A stretch of 64,000 bases of DNA from Candidatus Manganitrophus morganii (GCA_021651055.1 JAJHOH010000001.1:62001-126000), one strand, 5' to 3'. Shown: positions 51,618-62,196, numbered from the stretch's first letter. Numbers and translations are program-made. Notes: generated by a model not told the origin, from the letters alone.

Positions 51618-52841
51618 ATGGCCCAAACCAATCCGAGACGACAGAGCAGCGAGCGAGCCGCTGAAAAGGATGCGATTCGCCCGTTTCGTGTGAATTTTCC
51701 GGATACGGAGCTTGCCGAATTGCGCAAGCGCATCAACGCGACAAAGTGGCCTGAGCGGGAAACGGTCGCCGATGCCTCGCAAGGGGTACAGCTCGCGACG
51801 ATGCGCAAGCTCGCGAACTATTGGGCGACCGAATACGATTGGCGCAAGTGCGAGGCGAAGCTGAATGCCCTGCCGCAATTCATCACCGAGATCGATGGGC
51901 TGGAGATTCATTTCATCCACGTTCGTTCGAAGCATCAAAATGCCTTGCCGCTCATCGTCACGCACGGATGGCCCGGCTCGGTCATCGAGCAGCTGAAGAT
52001 CATCGATCCGCTGACGAATCCCACGGCCCATAGCGGGAGTGAATCGGACGCTTTTGACATCGTGATTCCGTCACTGCCGGGTTACGGATTTTCAGGAAAG
52101 CCGACGACTCCAGGTTGGGATCCCATCCGGATCGCACGCGCCTGGATCGTGCTGATGAAACGCCTCGGACACACGCGATTTGTGGCCCAGGGCGGCGATT
52201 GGGGGGATCCCGTATCGGAGCAGATGGCGGTGCAGGCCCCCCCGGAATTGATCGGCATTCATTCCAACATGCCCGCCGCCATACCCGCCGACGTTGCGAG
52301 GGCACTCCAATTCGGCGACCCGCCGCCGTCCGGTCTCTCCGCCGAGGAAAGACACGCGTACGACCAGCTGGACTTTTTTTATAAGAACGGCCTCGGTTAT
52401 GCCATCGAGATGAAGAACCGCCCACAGACGCTGTACGGGATTGCGGATTCGCCGGTCGGTCTCGCCGCCTGGATACTCGACCACGACGCACGTAGTTACG
52501 CGCTCATCGCACGCGTTTTTGACGGTCAGCCTGAAGGCCTTACGCGAGACGATGTCCTCGACAACATCACGCTCTATTGGCTGACGAACACGGCGATCTC
52601 TTCGGCGCGTCTGTACTGGGAAAACAAGTTGGTTTTTTTTGCGCCGATGGGAGTTGCAATTCCGGTGGCCGTGAGCGCCTTTCCAGACGAGCTCTATCAA
52701 GTCCCGCGGAGTTGGGCAGCGCGCGTGTTTCCCAACCTCATCCATTACAACAAGCTCGACAAAGGCGGGCACTTTGCGGCGTGGGAACAGCCGCAGCTCT
52801 TTTCAGAAGAGGTGCGCGCGGGCTTCAGACCATTGCGCTAA
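51618..52841 (+). CDS. Epoxide hydrolase (alpha/beta hydrolase, EHN N-terminal domain)
   Basis: 407 residues. N-terminal EHN domain (about 20-125): [40 protein letters not shown]. Alpha/beta hydrolase core: [12 protein letters not shown] (oxyanion HGWP), [16 protein letters not shown] with nucleophile D near 194 (GGDWG), Tyr in the lid, and the final H in [12 protein letters not shown] near 378. Likely opens epoxides to diols, in detoxification or degradation. GGAGGAG precedes the ATG. The next small frame at 52931 is a deleted relative. Confidence 0.93.
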   Translation: MAQTNPRRQSSERAAEKDAIRPFRVNFPDTELAELRKRINATKWPERETVADASQGVQLATMRKLANYWATEYDWRKCEAKLNALPQFITEIDGLEIHFIHVRSKHQNALPLIVTHGWPGSVIEQLKIIDPLTNPTAHSGSESDAFDIVIPSLPGYGFSGKPTTPGWDPIRIARAWIVLMKRLGHTRFVAQGGDWGDPVSEQMAVQAPPELIGIHSNMPAAIPADVARALQFGDPPPSGLSAEERHAYDQLDFFYKNGLGYAIEMKNRPQTLYGIADSPVGLAAWILDHDARSYALIARVFDGQPEGLTRDDVLDNITLYWLTNTAISSARLYWENKLVFFAPMGVAIPVAVSAFPDELYQVPRSWAARVFPNLIHYNKLDKGGHFAAWEQPQLFSEEVRAGFRPLR

Positions 52842-52930
52842 TTGGAACAAGGGGGATGGTGCGCAGTTCGTGGCCGTCTTTCCCACATCACACACGGCAA
52901 CATCGGTTGAATCAACAGGAGAACACTGCC

Positions 52931-53014
52931 ATGACGAACGCGCACATCATCAACGTTCCGGAAGAGGCACTCGTCGACCGCGCACTCGCCATTCACTTCA
53001 CACACGTCCGATGA
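52931..53014 (+). pseudogene. Internally deleted epoxide hydrolase fragment
   Basis: 27 codons, MTNAHIINVPEEALVDRALA then IHFTHVR and stop. INVPEEALVD fits the EHN start of the epoxide hydrolase family, and IHFTHVR fits the later [10 protein letters not shown] of the intact gene at 51618. The about 80 residues between are missing. So it is a remnant with a deletion and a premature end. CAGGAGA ribosome site retained. Confidence 0.5.
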
Positions 53015-53021
53015 GCATGCC

Positions 53022-53786
53022 ATGTCCGAAGGGAGCATGGGAGGAGTGTGGGCCTTCTTCTGGGGGTTGGCTGCGGCGTCCGGCGTCCTTGGAGGGGCAG
53101 TACTGGGGCTGATAACGCGCCTTCCGCACCGGGCCATCGCCGCCGTCATGTCGCTTGGCGCGGGTGTGCTGCTTTCAGTCGCCTCGATCGAGATCGCGTC
53201 CGAGGCGCTCAGGCTGGCCGGCGCAGCATCCACGGTAGGCGGAATAATTGCCGGTGCCGCTACGTTCAGCATCGCGAACGCAGCACTCTCAACCGCCAAG
53301 GACCGCAAGCGCTGCGGAGAATGCAAGCCGCAGCCCTCGGAAGCCGAAGCGCCGGGCAGCGGCACCTCGATTGCGCTCGGCACCGCGCTGGATGCGGTGC
53401 CGGAGGCGCTGGTCCTTGGCATCACCCTACGGACCCATGGACCCGATCTGGCACTGGTCATGGCGCTCGTGCTCTCGAACTTGCCGGAGGCGCTTTCCGG
53501 GACGGCCGGGATGCGCCTCGCGTTGCGCTCATCTACTTATGTGCTGAGCCTATGGAGCGGTATTGCGCTCGGTACTGCGGCGACAACGACACTTGCCTTC
53601 TACCTCCTGAGTGATCTTGGCCCTGACGTGACGGCAATCCTCAAGGCATCCGGAGCCGGGGCGCTCATTGCGATGGCGGCGGAAACGATGATCCCGGAGG
53701 CCTTCCACAATGGACCCCGCTATTCCGGCGTTCTCGCCGCTTCGGGCTTCTCAGCCCTCATCCTTCTCGGCGAACTTGCCAGGTGA
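53022..53786 (+). CDS. ZIP-family metal transporter
   Basis: 254 residues, eight transmembrane helices. ZIP signatures: SVASIEIASEAL near 55, GTALDAVPEALVLGI (helix 4, H/D-x-x-P-E), SNLPEALSG (helix 5) and AAETMIPEAFH. The Cys/Glu loop RKRCGECKPQPSEAEAP lies between helices 3 and 4. Probably moves Zn or Fe. The usual His in helix 4 is replaced by Asp in LDAVPEA. Unusually placed after the epoxide hydrolase genes. Confidence 0.85.
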   Translation: MSEGSMGGVWAFFWGLAAASGVLGGAVLGLITRLPHRAIAAVMSLGAGVLLSVASIEIASEALRLAGAASTVGGIIAGAATFSIANAALSTAKDRKRCGECKPQPSEAEAPGSGTSIALGTALDAVPEALVLGITLRTHGPDLALVMALVLSNLPEALSGTAGMRLALRSSTYVLSLWSGIALGTAATTTLAFYLLSDLGPDVTAILKASGAGALIAMAAETMIPEAFHNGPRYSGVLAASGFSALILLGELAR

Positions 53787-54093
53787 GCCGAGTGTGACAG
53801 GACATGCGCCGCGTCAGATCCTATCTCCATTATGAAATCGGCGTCGCCCGTCGCGGTTGGATCGAGCGCTCCGATATTCTCAATACCCTCGGACCAATGA
53901 ATTCCTCGAATCGCTGAAAGACGGACGAAGAAATCATCGGCGCGTCGCATGAGCCAGCCCTTTTTTAAGCTCCCCCTTTGTTGACTATCACACCAATTAT
54001 CCGAATCGACATCATCTTCTCAGCGGATTGTTTCCATTCCTCACTACTTCTTAGAATAGAAGAAATCGCTTTGACAATTTAGAGAGGTCAACC
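53787..54093. other. Intergenic region without a supported gene
   Basis: A 37-codon frame (53804-53917) reads MRRVRSYLHYEIGVARRGWI and could be a small protein or remnant, but has no ribosome site or relatives I recognise. AT-rich sequence before 54094 likely holds the dehydrogenase promoter. Confidence 0.4.
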
Positions 54094-55491
54094 ATGGCCA
54101 TCGCAACCATCAATCCGGCAACAGGAAAAATCATCAAAACCTTTGCCCCGCTGACCGATCCACAGATCGATGAAAAGATCGGAAAGGCCGAAGAGACCTT
54201 CCGATCCTATCGCTGGAGTTCCTTCGCCGACCGGGGAAAATGGATGCTTCAGGCCGCCCGAATCCTCGAAGAGGAACAAGATCGGTTCGGGCGGCTGATG
54301 ACCCTCGAGATGGGAAAACCGATCAACGCCGCCAAAACCGAAGCGCTCAAGTGCGCCTGGGCCTGCCGTTATTATGCCGAAAATGGAGAGCGATTTTTAT
54401 CCGACATCGAGATCAAGACCGATGCGACCCGAAGCAGTGTTCACTTCCAACCGCTCGGCCCGATTCTCGCCGTCATGCCGTGGAACTTTCCCTTTTGGCA
54501 GGTCTTCCGATTTGCCGTCCCCGCCCTGATGGCGGGGAACGTTGCCCTCCTCAAACATGCCTCCAACGTGCCGCAATGCGCTCTCGCGATTGAAGAAATC
54601 TTTACGCGCGCCGGATTTCCGGCGGAGGTCTTTCAAACTCTTTTGATCGGATCCGAAGAGGTGGAACATGTGATCGATGATCCGAGGGTCCGCGCCGCGA
54701 CATTGACAGGGAGCATCGGCGCGGGAAAGGCGATCGGAGGAGAAGCCGGAAGGCGGATTAAGAAAACGGTCCTCGAATTGGGCGGAAGCGATCCCTTCAT
54801 CGTCATGCCGAGCGCCGACCTTAATGTAGCGGTCAAGACGGCCGTCCAGGCCAGGACGATCAACAACGGCCAATCGTGCATCGCCGCAAAGCGATTCATC
54901 GTGGCGGAGTCGATCGCGGAACCATTTGAGCGGCGATTTGTTGAGGCGATGAAAAATCTAAAGATCGGCGATCCGATGGATGAGCAGACCGACATCGGTC
55001 CGCTCGCCACGGCCGATCAGGTAAAGATATTGGATGAACAGGTACGAAGAAGCGTGTCCGGAGGCGCCCGGCTTCTGACTGGAGGAAAACCGGTCGGTCG
55101 CCCCGGATTTTATTATCCGCCGACGGTTCTCACCGACATTCCGAAAGAAACACCGGCTTATCGCGAAGAAATGTTCGGTCCGGTCGCTTCGCTCTTCCGT
55201 GTCGCAAATATCGATGAAGCGATTGATCTCGCAAACGATACCATCTTCGGCCTCGGCAGCAGCGTCTGGACGAACGATCGCGCGGAACGGGCCCGCTTCA
55301 TCGAAGAGATGGAGGCGGGAATGGTCTTTGTCAATGCAATGGTCGCCTCCGACCCCCGTCTTCCCTTCGGCGGGGTGAAGCAGTCCGGTTATGGAAGAGA
55401 ACTGAGCGACTTCGGAATCCGGGAATTCGTCAACATCAAAACGGTCTGGATCAAAGAGGGAGAAGAAGGACGGAGAAGTGAGATCGAGTAG
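54094..55491 (+). CDS. NAD(P)-dependent succinate-semialdehyde dehydrogenase-like
   Basis: 465 residues of the ALDH family. Motifs: PWNFPFWQVFRFAVPALMAGN (in parts), TLTGSIGAGKAIGGEAG, catalytic Glu in VLELGGSDPFIV (about E227), catalytic Cys in NNGQSCIAAKRF (about C261), and EMFGPVASLF near 360. Short N-terminal IATINPATGKIIKTF is typical of GabD-type enzymes. Oxidises succinate semialdehyde or related aldehydes. GAGAGGTC precedes the ATG. Monocistronic in appearance. Confidence 0.9.
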   Translation: MAIATINPATGKIIKTFAPLTDPQIDEKIGKAEETFRSYRWSSFADRGKWMLQAARILEEEQDRFGRLMTLEMGKPINAAKTEALKCAWACRYYAENGERFLSDIEIKTDATRSSVHFQPLGPILAVMPWNFPFWQVFRFAVPALMAGNVALLKHASNVPQCALAIEEIFTRAGFPAEVFQTLLIGSEEVEHVIDDPRVRAATLTGSIGAGKAIGGEAGRRIKKTVLELGGSDPFIVMPSADLNVAVKTAVQARTINNGQSCIAAKRFIVAESIAEPFERRFVEAMKNLKIGDPMDEQTDIGPLATADQVKILDEQVRRSVSGGARLLTGGKPVGRPGFYYPPTVLTDIPKETPAYREEMFGPVASLFRVANIDEAIDLANDTIFGLGSSVWTNDRAERARFIEEMEAGMVFVNAMVASDPRLPFGGVKQSGYGRELSDFGIREFVNIKTVWIKEGEEGRRSEIE

Positions 55492-55536
55492 CCGTTTTAT
55501 TTTCTCGTCGAATTGAACAGATCGCCGAGAGACCGA

Positions 55537-55986
55537 TTATTTCTCCAGCTTCTCCGCAATCACCTTGTCTACCGACCACTTTCCCCCGCCGCAGAGGACC
55601 AACGCGGCACAGATGGTAATGACGAGGAGATGGAACTCATATCCCTCCCCCGATTGCTTCCCGAACCAATTCATGAAGAAGCCGGTCGGCAAATGAACCA
55701 ACCAAATCGCGCCGACCATGATCACCGCGAGGCTCGCCGCCACAAACCGGGTCAGGACGCCGCCGATCAACATCAGGGCGCCGATCGATTCTCCCATGAT
55801 GATGAGAAAAGCGATGATCCACGGAAGCCCCATCTTCTCCGTAAAGAAACCCATCGTTCCGGAAAACCCGAATCCGCCGTACCATCCCAACAACTTTTGA
55901 GCCCCGTGCGGAAACATGATCAGACCCATCATGACCCGCAAGATGAAGTTCGACCAAGAATCATCGGTTTGAAAGAGTCCTTTCAT
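55537..55986 (-). CDS. DoxX-family membrane protein
   Basis: 149 residues, four helices: [55 protein letters not shown] and [17 protein letters not shown]. The MFPHGxQKLxGWYGG signature is DoxX. Often linked to thiosulfate or redox stress. ATGA overlap with the MarR gene; AAAGGAGG upstream. Likely regulated by the MarR protein. Confidence 0.9.
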   Translation of the reverse strand: MKGLFQTDDSWSNFILRVMMGLIMFPHGAQKLLGWYGGFGFSGTMGFFTEKMGLPWIIAFLIIMGESIGALMLIGGVLTRFVAASLAVIMVGAIWLVHLPTGFFMNWFGKQSGEGYEFHLLVITICAALVLCGGGKWSVDKVIAEKLEK

Positions 55987-56468
55987 TTTTTTCCTCCTTT
56001 GATGATGTTTCCCTCATCCCGCTCGAAACTTTCCTTCAGACGAAGCAGAAGCCCCCGCAGCGTCTTCATTTCGGCGGGAGAGAGGGCCCGTTCGAAGAAC
56101 GGTTTGATGTAATAAATATGGGCCGGGAAGACCTCTTTGAATTTCTTTTCCCCTTGTCGGGTCAGGCGGATCATCGTCACGCGGCGGTCTTCTTCAGAAA
56201 AAACCCGCTCGATCAGGCCTTTCTCTTCTAGCCGGTCCAAGACCCCGGTCAACGTCCCCTTGGTGACCAGCGTCTCCTCCGACAGCTGTTTGCAGGTCAT
56301 GCCTTGGGTGTCCCCTAAAGTGGCGATCACGTCGAACTGGGAAAGGGTGAGTCCCAGGGAGCGGATATGGCGATCATCCTTCGAGAGAAAGGCGTAAAAC
56401 GCCTCGACCAGCGGCCGCAGCACTTTCAGGTAAGGCTCATCTCCGGGATCTTTCGGCGCAGGGCTCAT
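55983..56468 (-). CDS. MarR-family transcriptional regulator
   Basis: 161 residues. Winged helix: [40 protein letters not shown] with recognition helix, [24 protein letters not shown] with the wing. Amphipathic helices at both ends dimerise. It is first in a two-gene operon with DoxX. A perfect palindrome lies 37 bp upstream of the start, so autorepression is likely. GGAG before ATG. Confidence 0.92.
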   Translation of the reverse strand: MSPAPKDPGDEPYLKVLRPLVEAFYAFLSKDDRHIRSLGLTLSQFDVIATLGDTQGMTCKQLSEETLVTKGTLTGVLDRLEEKGLIERVFSEEDRRVTMIRLTRQGEKKFKEVFPAHIYYIKPFFERALSPAEMKTLRGLLLRLKESFERDEGNIIKGGKK

Positions 56469-56504
56469 GTTCGGCTCCTTCGATGAATAACTGTCCTAAT
56501 CAGT

Positions 56505-56524
56505 ATAGTTCTAATTAGAACTAT
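56505..56524. promoter_or_regulatory. MarR operator: perfect 20-bp palindrome
   Basis: ATAGTTCTAATTAGAACTAT, exactly symmetric, located 36-56 bp upstream of the MarR start, in a promoter-like AT-rich stretch. MarR/HosA regulators bind such inverted repeats; no second copy was seen. Confidence 0.65.
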
Positions 56525-56759
56525 GTCAATCACCAATTTTCCGTACTGATAAGAATCTGTTTTGATCGTTCCCGTGTTCCGTCCGGTTAAAAGCGACCCC
56601 TTAAACATTCCCCCTTTGAACCGACCGCCCGAACTATAGTACGATAAGAGTGTCCTCCAAAGAGGTGACCGAACTCTGGGAGACGAGACGATTGCAGCCT
56701 ACCGGCTTCACCCATGATCGCCTTTTTCCTTTAACCTTCTCTCTCGGACGGATCATTCG

Positions 56760-58541
56760 TTGAACCCTATACTCCCCCGCCCGGCGCGGGTCGAGACCGA
56801 ACGGCACCTTCGCCTCGCCGTCATCCTCCTCATTTCTTTCTTCTGGCTTCCCTTGGCTGCATGGGGTGAAGAGAAGATCACGGTCGAGATCGAAGGGGTT
56901 GAAGGGGTGCTACTTGAGAATGTTCAAGCCTATTTGAGCCTTGAAGAACCTCCTTCCCCCCTCACCGAATCGACCCTCCGGCGCTTCTACCGCCAGGCGC
57001 CGGAGGAGATCCATCAGGCCCTTCAGGCGCTCGGCTACTATCAACCCCGGATCGACTCCGAGCTGACCCGCGCCGAAGAGCGCTGGGTCGCCCGGTTCAA
57101 GATCGATCCCGGCCCGCCGGTCCGTGTCGCTCGAATCGATCTCACCGTCACCGGCGAGGGGAAAGGCGATCCCGCCTTCGACGAGCTTCTGGCTGAGATT
57201 CCGCTCCGGGAAGGAGAACCGTTTCACCACGGAGAATACGAACGGACAAAAGAGATGCTTCAAAATCTCGCGGCGGAGCGGGGCTACTTCGATGCGCGCT
57301 TCATTACCCACCGGGCGGCCGTCGATCTCGTGAAAAACGAGGCCGCCGTGGAGATCGATTTCGACACGGGATCGCGCTACCGCCTCGGAGAGGTCCGTTT
57401 TAAACAAGAGGAGCCGGCATTCGATCCCCGCTTCCTCGCCCGTTTCGTCCCTTTCGAGCCGGGAGAACCCTACCATGCCGATCAGATCCTCGCCCTCAAC
57501 GGCCTTCTGGTCAACAGCGCCTATTTTTCCCGGGTCGATCTGCGGCCGCTTCGAGAAGAAGCGGCCGATCACACGGTGCCGATTGAAGTGACCGCGATCG
57601 CGCGGAAACAATATGCGCTCTCGATCGGGCTCGGCTACGGCACCGACACGGGACCCCGCGCGATCCTGGGTTGGGGTAACCACCGGGTCAACGAATGGGG
57701 CCACCGCTTCAACTCGGAGTTGGAGCTCTCCGTTCTCCGACAAAGCCTGACCGCCGATTATCAAATTCCGCTCCGGCGGCCGGCGACCGACAAGGTCGAT
57801 CTACAGGCCGGCATCCAACGGGAGGAGACCGAGACAGCCGAGTCCCGTCTCGGAAAAATCGGGGTGAGCCACAGCGTTCTGCGGGGAAGACGCTGGATCG
57901 AGACCCGCTTCATCAATTATCAAACGGAAACATTCGAAGTCGGCGGGGAGGTGGGACACTCCCGGCTCATTTTGCCAGGGGTCACCTGGACCCGCACCCT
58001 CGCCGACGGCAGCCTGAATCCCCGCCGCGGGAGTCGCGTCTCCGTCACCGTCCGGGGGACCGACGAGGTCCTCTTTTCCGACATCCGCCTGCTTCAATCG
58101 GAAGTGCGCGCGAAGATCATCCGGCCCGTCCGATCGTCGGGCCGAATCCTCCTTCGCGGAGAGCTCGGATGGACCTCCGTTTCCAACTTCGACGATCTTC
58201 CCGTCTCCCTCCGTTTCTTCGCGGGAGGAGATCGGAGCATCCGCGGCTATGGCTACAACACCCTGGGACCCGAAAACGAATCGGGCGAGGTGATCGGAGG
58301 ACGTTACCTCGCGACCGGAAGCGTGGAGTATGACTATCGAATCGCGGAGCAGTGGGGGGTCGCTCTTTTTTACGATATCGGCAACGCCGCGAACGATTGG
58401 GATCTCAATCCTCAAGACAGCGTCGGCATCGGGGGCCGGTGGTATTCGCCCGTCGGACCGATTCGGGTCGATCTCGCCTATGCCCTTGATCGGCCGGGCT
58501 TCGCCTTGCGGGTCCACATCAACATGGGGCCCGATCTATGA
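56760..58541 (+). CDS. tamA: TamA, outer-membrane BamA-family assembly protein
   Basis: 593 residues: signal peptide LAVILLISFFWLPLAAWG (about 19-36), three POTRA domains (about 38-275) with GYYQPRID, PVRVARIDL, RGYFDARF, then a 16-stranded barrel. Barrel signatures: SLNPRRGSRV, and RFFAGGDRSIRGYGYNTLGP (family RGF-like motif), ending DLAYALDRPGFALRVHINMG. Acts with TamB in outer-membrane assembly. TTG start is the only option; no clear ribosome site. The stop overlaps TamB by ATGA. Confidence 0.92.
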   Translation: MNPILPRPARVETERHLRLAVILLISFFWLPLAAWGEEKITVEIEGVEGVLLENVQAYLSLEEPPSPLTESTLRRFYRQAPEEIHQALQALGYYQPRIDSELTRAEERWVARFKIDPGPPVRVARIDLTVTGEGKGDPAFDELLAEIPLREGEPFHHGEYERTKEMLQNLAAERGYFDARFITHRAAVDLVKNEAAVEIDFDTGSRYRLGEVRFKQEEPAFDPRFLARFVPFEPGEPYHADQILALNGLLVNSAYFSRVDLRPLREEAADHTVPIEVTAIARKQYALSIGLGYGTDTGPRAILGWGNHRVNEWGHRFNSELELSVLRQSLTADYQIPLRRPATDKVDLQAGIQREETETAESRLGKIGVSHSVLRGRRWIETRFINYQTETFEVGGEVGHSRLILPGVTWTRTLADGSLNPRRGSRVSVTVRGTDEVLFSDIRLLQSEVRAKIIRPVRSSGRILLRGELGWTSVSNFDDLPVSLRFFAGGDRSIRGYGYNTLGPENESGEVIGGRYLATGSVEYDYRIAEQWGVALFYDIGNAANDWDLNPQDSVGIGGRWYSPVGPIRVDLAYALDRPGFALRVHINMGPDL

Positions 58542-61500
58542 GGTACCGATGGCTCTGGTTCATCCCGCTACTCCTGATTCTCTTTCTCGGACTCGGAGCC
58601 GTGCTCCTCGTCGCCACTGAGCCGGGCGCCCGGTGGCTCCTTGCCCAGGCCGGCCGATTTGTCCCGGGAGAGCTTGAGATCGAGCAGGTCGATGGAACGC
58701 TTCTCGGCCCCCTTACTTTAAAAGGGGTCGCGTATGTAGATGAGACCCGCCGGCTCTCGATCGGAGCAGCCCGGCTCGCCTGGCGTCCGGCGCACCTGCT
58801 CAGCGGGGAGCTTTCGATCGAACTCCTGTCGATCGAGTGGGTCGATTATGAACAGGACGCCGAGGAAACCCCTCCCCCTGAAACGGGCGAGAGCGCTCTC
58901 CCGTCGATCGACCTTCCGATCCGGATCGTCGTCTCGAAGGCGACCCTGGACGACATCACCTTCACCTCGGACGATCAGACCGTCACGATCGACCATCTCG
59001 CGCTCGCCGGACGGATGGATGAACAGGGTCTTCGGATCGAATCGCTCCGAGTCGAAGCGCCTCAATTCGCCGTCTCGCTCTCCGGAAAGGTCGATCCGCG
59101 CGGAGCTTATCCCTTCGACCTCTCGGCCGACTGGTCCGCCGATCTCCTTCCGGACGCTTCGCTTCAAGGAAAGGGCGAGGCGAAGGGGACATTGGAAAAA
59201 TTTGACCTTCGCCACCAACTGACCGCGCCTTTCTCTATCGACACACAAGGGACGGTCCGGCTGGAAGAGGGAACACCGGTGGTCGACCTAACCGGCTCCT
59301 GGAGCGACGTGCAGTGGCCTCTTACGGAAGAGGCAATGGTCGAAAGCAATCAGGGAACCTATCAGTTCAGCGGGCCGATGGACGATTATCGTTTCCGCCT
59401 TCAGGCCGACCTGCGCGGTCCGCAATTTCCCGAGACCCTCTTGGAAATCGAAGGGACCGGATCTGAAAAAATGGCGAACGTCCGTGAAGTGGCGGTCCGG
59501 ACGCTCGATGGAAAGATCAACGGCAAAGGAGAAATCGCGTGGGCGCCGGAGGTCCGTTGGGCGCTCGCCCTCGATGGGTCAACCCTCAATCCGGGAGCGC
59601 GCTGGCCCGAATGGAACGGACGGATCACCTTCCATCTCAACACCGAAGGGAAATTGACCGACGCCGGTCCGGTTGGAACGTTTCAACTCGACGCGCTTCA
59701 GGGAGAACTTCGCGGCTACCCGGTCCGCGCGCAGGCCGATCTAAAGGTCGATGGGGAAACCTACGAAATTGAAGCGCTCGAACTTCACTCCGGATCGGCC
59801 CGTCTGACGGCCGCCGGGGAAATGTCCGGTCACTGGGACCTTCGCTGGAAAATTCAGGCCCCCGATCTCGCCGCCCTTCTCCCCGACGCCGGCGGAAGGC
59901 TCGCCGGCAGCGGACGGATTCGCGGCCCGCGATCCCTTCCGGCCATTTCGGCCGAGGTCCGCGGAGAAAGATTGCGATGGGCGGAGACGAAGATAAAGCA
60001 GCTGCGGCTGAAAGGATCGGTCGATCTTCAAGATGAAATGCCCTCTTCTATCGACATCGACGTTGAAGGGGTCGAAGCGGCCGGGGAGACGATCACCCGG
60101 ATCGAGGTGGAAGGAAAGGGCCTCCTTTCGAGCCATGCCCTCCAGGCCGATGCCCGCACCCGCGATCAACGGGTCTTCCTTCGGATGGAGGGAGGCGTTG
60201 AGGGGAAACAATGGAAAGGGGCATTGAGACGATCGGCCTTGCAGGACAAAGCCTTCGGCAACTGGATTCTCGACGAACCGGTTCAGATGATCCTTTCGGC
60301 CGACGCGGCTGATGTCGAAACGGGATGCTGGCATCAGGAGGCGGCCCGATTCTGCATCGCCGGAGCGTGGCAGCAAGAGCAGGGGTGGCGGACGGAGGGG
60401 CGCGCGGAGCAGATCCCGCTCGATCTTATCAAACCGTGGCTTCCCCCCGAGACAACCCTCTCCAGCGCGCTCGATGGGGAGTGGCGCGCGAGCCAACGGG
60501 ACGGCCGGCTTCAGTTCAAAACCAAATGGATTCCGCAACCGGGGACGTTGGTTTACAACGTGACCGAAGAGGAAACGCTCCGCTTCCCCTATCAGGACGG
60601 ACTTTTTCAAGCGGAGCTGAACGAAAAGCGCCTTCTCGCCGAGGCCCGGCTGACCCTGACGGGACACGGCGGCCTTCAAGGCGTCGTCACCCTCTCCCCG
60701 TTCGATCTCGATGCCGATTGGCGGGAGGGCCGCCTTGACGGAACCGTGAAAGCGAACCTCGACCGGCTGGAGCCGATCACGGCACTCATCCCGAACGTGA
60801 CACAATCCGGAGGGAAACTGCGGATCAATTTCGCTCTGGGAGGGAGCCCAACCGATCCTCAAGTTACCGGTGAAGCGACCCTGCAGGGAGGGACGGTTCG
60901 GATTGCGGCGCTCGGGATCACGCTCGATCCCCTCCGCCTGGAGATTCGAAGCCGGGACCCGGGAACGCTTCTCATCGATGCGGAAGCCGGATCGGGTCCC
61001 GGCCGGATCAACGTGAATGGAACAATCGCGATCGATCCCGACCGAGGCTGGCCGGCGCGACTTTCGATCCACGGCGAGCGGTTTGAAGCGGTCGATCTGC
61101 CGGAGGTGCATCTTCTCGCCTCCCCCGATCTCACCCTGCAGGTGCTGGGACGGCGGATCGAACTGGCCGGCGAAGTTTTTATTCCGGAAGCCGAGATCAC
61201 CCCGCGCGAGCTTCCCGAGGGGGCGGTCCAGGTCTCGGAGGATGTCGTCATCGTTCGCGCTCCCTCTGGAGAGGAATCCGAGGCGGATTCCGCGCAGGGA
61301 TGGGAGATCCATACCCGCGTGAGGATTCGTATGGGAGAAGAGGTCTCCTTCAACGGGTTCGGTCTGACCGGAAAGATCACCGGTGAACTGCTGGCGACCG
61401 ACGCCCCCAATCGGCCGACCCTCGCGGAAGGAACGTTGCGAATCGTGGAAGGAAAATATCAGGCCTACGGCCAGAAGTTGGAAATCACCGAGGGACGGAT

Positions 61501-62008
61501 TATATTTGCCGGCCCAACCGACAACCCCGGGCTCGACATCCGGGCGGTCCGAAAAGTGGAAGAGATCACCGCCGGCATTCATGTCAGCGGCACGCTGAAG
61601 CGCCCGCAGAGCACCCTCTTCTCCGACCCGCCGATGGACGAAGCGAATACCCTCTCCTATCTCCTCCTGGGACGCCCCCTCAACCAAGCTTCCGGGGAGG
61701 AAGGGGATCTGATGACAAAGGCGATCGCGGCCCTCGGCGTAAAGGGGGGAAACCTCCTCGCCAAGCGGATCGGCCGGACCCTCGGACTCGACGAGGTCCG
61801 TCTGGAGGGAGGAGAGACGATCGAGGAGACGACGCTGGTGATCGGGAGATATCTGTCGCCCCGGTTTTATGTCAGTTACGGAATCGGTCTCTTTGAAGCG
61901 GCCAATACCCTCTCTCTCCGTTACACGATCAACCGGAAGCTGACCCTTCGCGCCGAGAGCGGCGAAGAGAGCAGCCTCGACCTTCTCTATACGCGGGAGT
62001 ACGAGTGA
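58538..62008 (+). CDS. tamB: TamB, translocation and assembly module protein
   Basis: 1156 residues: N-terminal membrane anchor RWLWFIPLLLILFLGLGAVL (about 4-23), a long beta-taco (AsmA-like) mainly of short alternating strands, and the conserved C-terminal DUF490 (about 980-1150) with GNLLAKRIGRTLGLDEVRLE, ATLVIGRYLSPRFYVSYG-like TLVIGRYLSPRFYVSYGIGL and LRAESGEESSLDLLYTREYE. Spans the periplasm and, with TamA, moves barrel proteins and lipids. Length is about 100 residues below E. coli TamB (1259). Confidence 0.93.
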   Translation: MRYRWLWFIPLLLILFLGLGAVLLVATEPGARWLLAQAGRFVPGELEIEQVDGTLLGPLTLKGVAYVDETRRLSIGAARLAWRPAHLLSGELSIELLSIEWVDYEQDAEETPPPETGESALPSIDLPIRIVVSKATLDDITFTSDDQTVTIDHLALAGRMDEQGLRIESLRVEAPQFAVSLSGKVDPRGAYPFDLSADWSADLLPDASLQGKGEAKGTLEKFDLRHQLTAPFSIDTQGTVRLEEGTPVVDLTGSWSDVQWPLTEEAMVESNQGTYQFSGPMDDYRFRLQADLRGPQFPETLLEIEGTGSEKMANVREVAVRTLDGKINGKGEIAWAPEVRWALALDGSTLNPGARWPEWNGRITFHLNTEGKLTDAGPVGTFQLDALQGELRGYPVRAQADLKVDGETYEIEALELHSGSARLTAAGEMSGHWDLRWKIQAPDLAALLPDAGGRLAGSGRIRGPRSLPAISAEVRGERLRWAETKIKQLRLKGSVDLQDEMPSSIDIDVEGVEAAGETITRIEVEGKGLLSSHALQADARTRDQRVFLRMEGGVEGKQWKGALRRSALQDKAFGNWILDEPVQMILSADAADVETGCWHQEAARFCIAGAWQQEQGWRTEGRAEQIPLDLIKPWLPPETTLSSALDGEWRASQRDGRLQFKTKWIPQPGTLVYNVTEEETLRFPYQDGLFQAELNEKRLLAEARLTLTGHGGLQGVVTLSPFDLDADWREGRLDGTVKANLDRLEPITALIPNVTQSGGKLRINFALGGSPTDPQVTGEATLQGGTVRIAALGITLDPLRLEIRSRDPGTLLIDAEAGSGPGRINVNGTIAIDPDRGWPARLSIHGERFEAVDLPEVHLLASPDLTLQVLGRRIELAGEVFIPEAEITPRELPEGAVQVSEDVVIVRAPSGEESEADSAQGWEIHTRVRIRMGEEVSFNGFGLTGKITGELLATDAPNRPTLAEGTLRIVEGKYQAYGQKLEITEGRIIFAGPTDNPGLDIRAVRKVEEITAGIHVSGTLKRPQSTLFSDPPMDEANTLSYLLLGRPLNQASGEEGDLMTKAIAALGVKGGNLLAKRIGRTLGLDEVRLEGGETIEETTLVIGRYLSPRFYVSYGIGLFEAANTLSLRYTINRKLTLRAESGEESSLDLLYTREYE

Positions 62009-62196
62009 CCCTCTGAAGCTCCCCGTCTTTAAACGTAAAACACCTTTCTTTAATCCGCTCCCGGCGCACTGTGATTCAAGTTACAGACGGGGAAAAACCA
62101 AACCGATTATTCTCATCCTCAACACCAGGGACCGATCGCTCTTTTTCTCGAGTGCTCGGCTCCTCTCTTCACACCCTTAAAGAAAGGAGAACCCCG

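Noticed and set aside
56586-56606. GTTAAA/TTAAAC repeat upstream of tamA
   Set aside because: Period is 14 bp, not 11, so it does not fit the box geometry.
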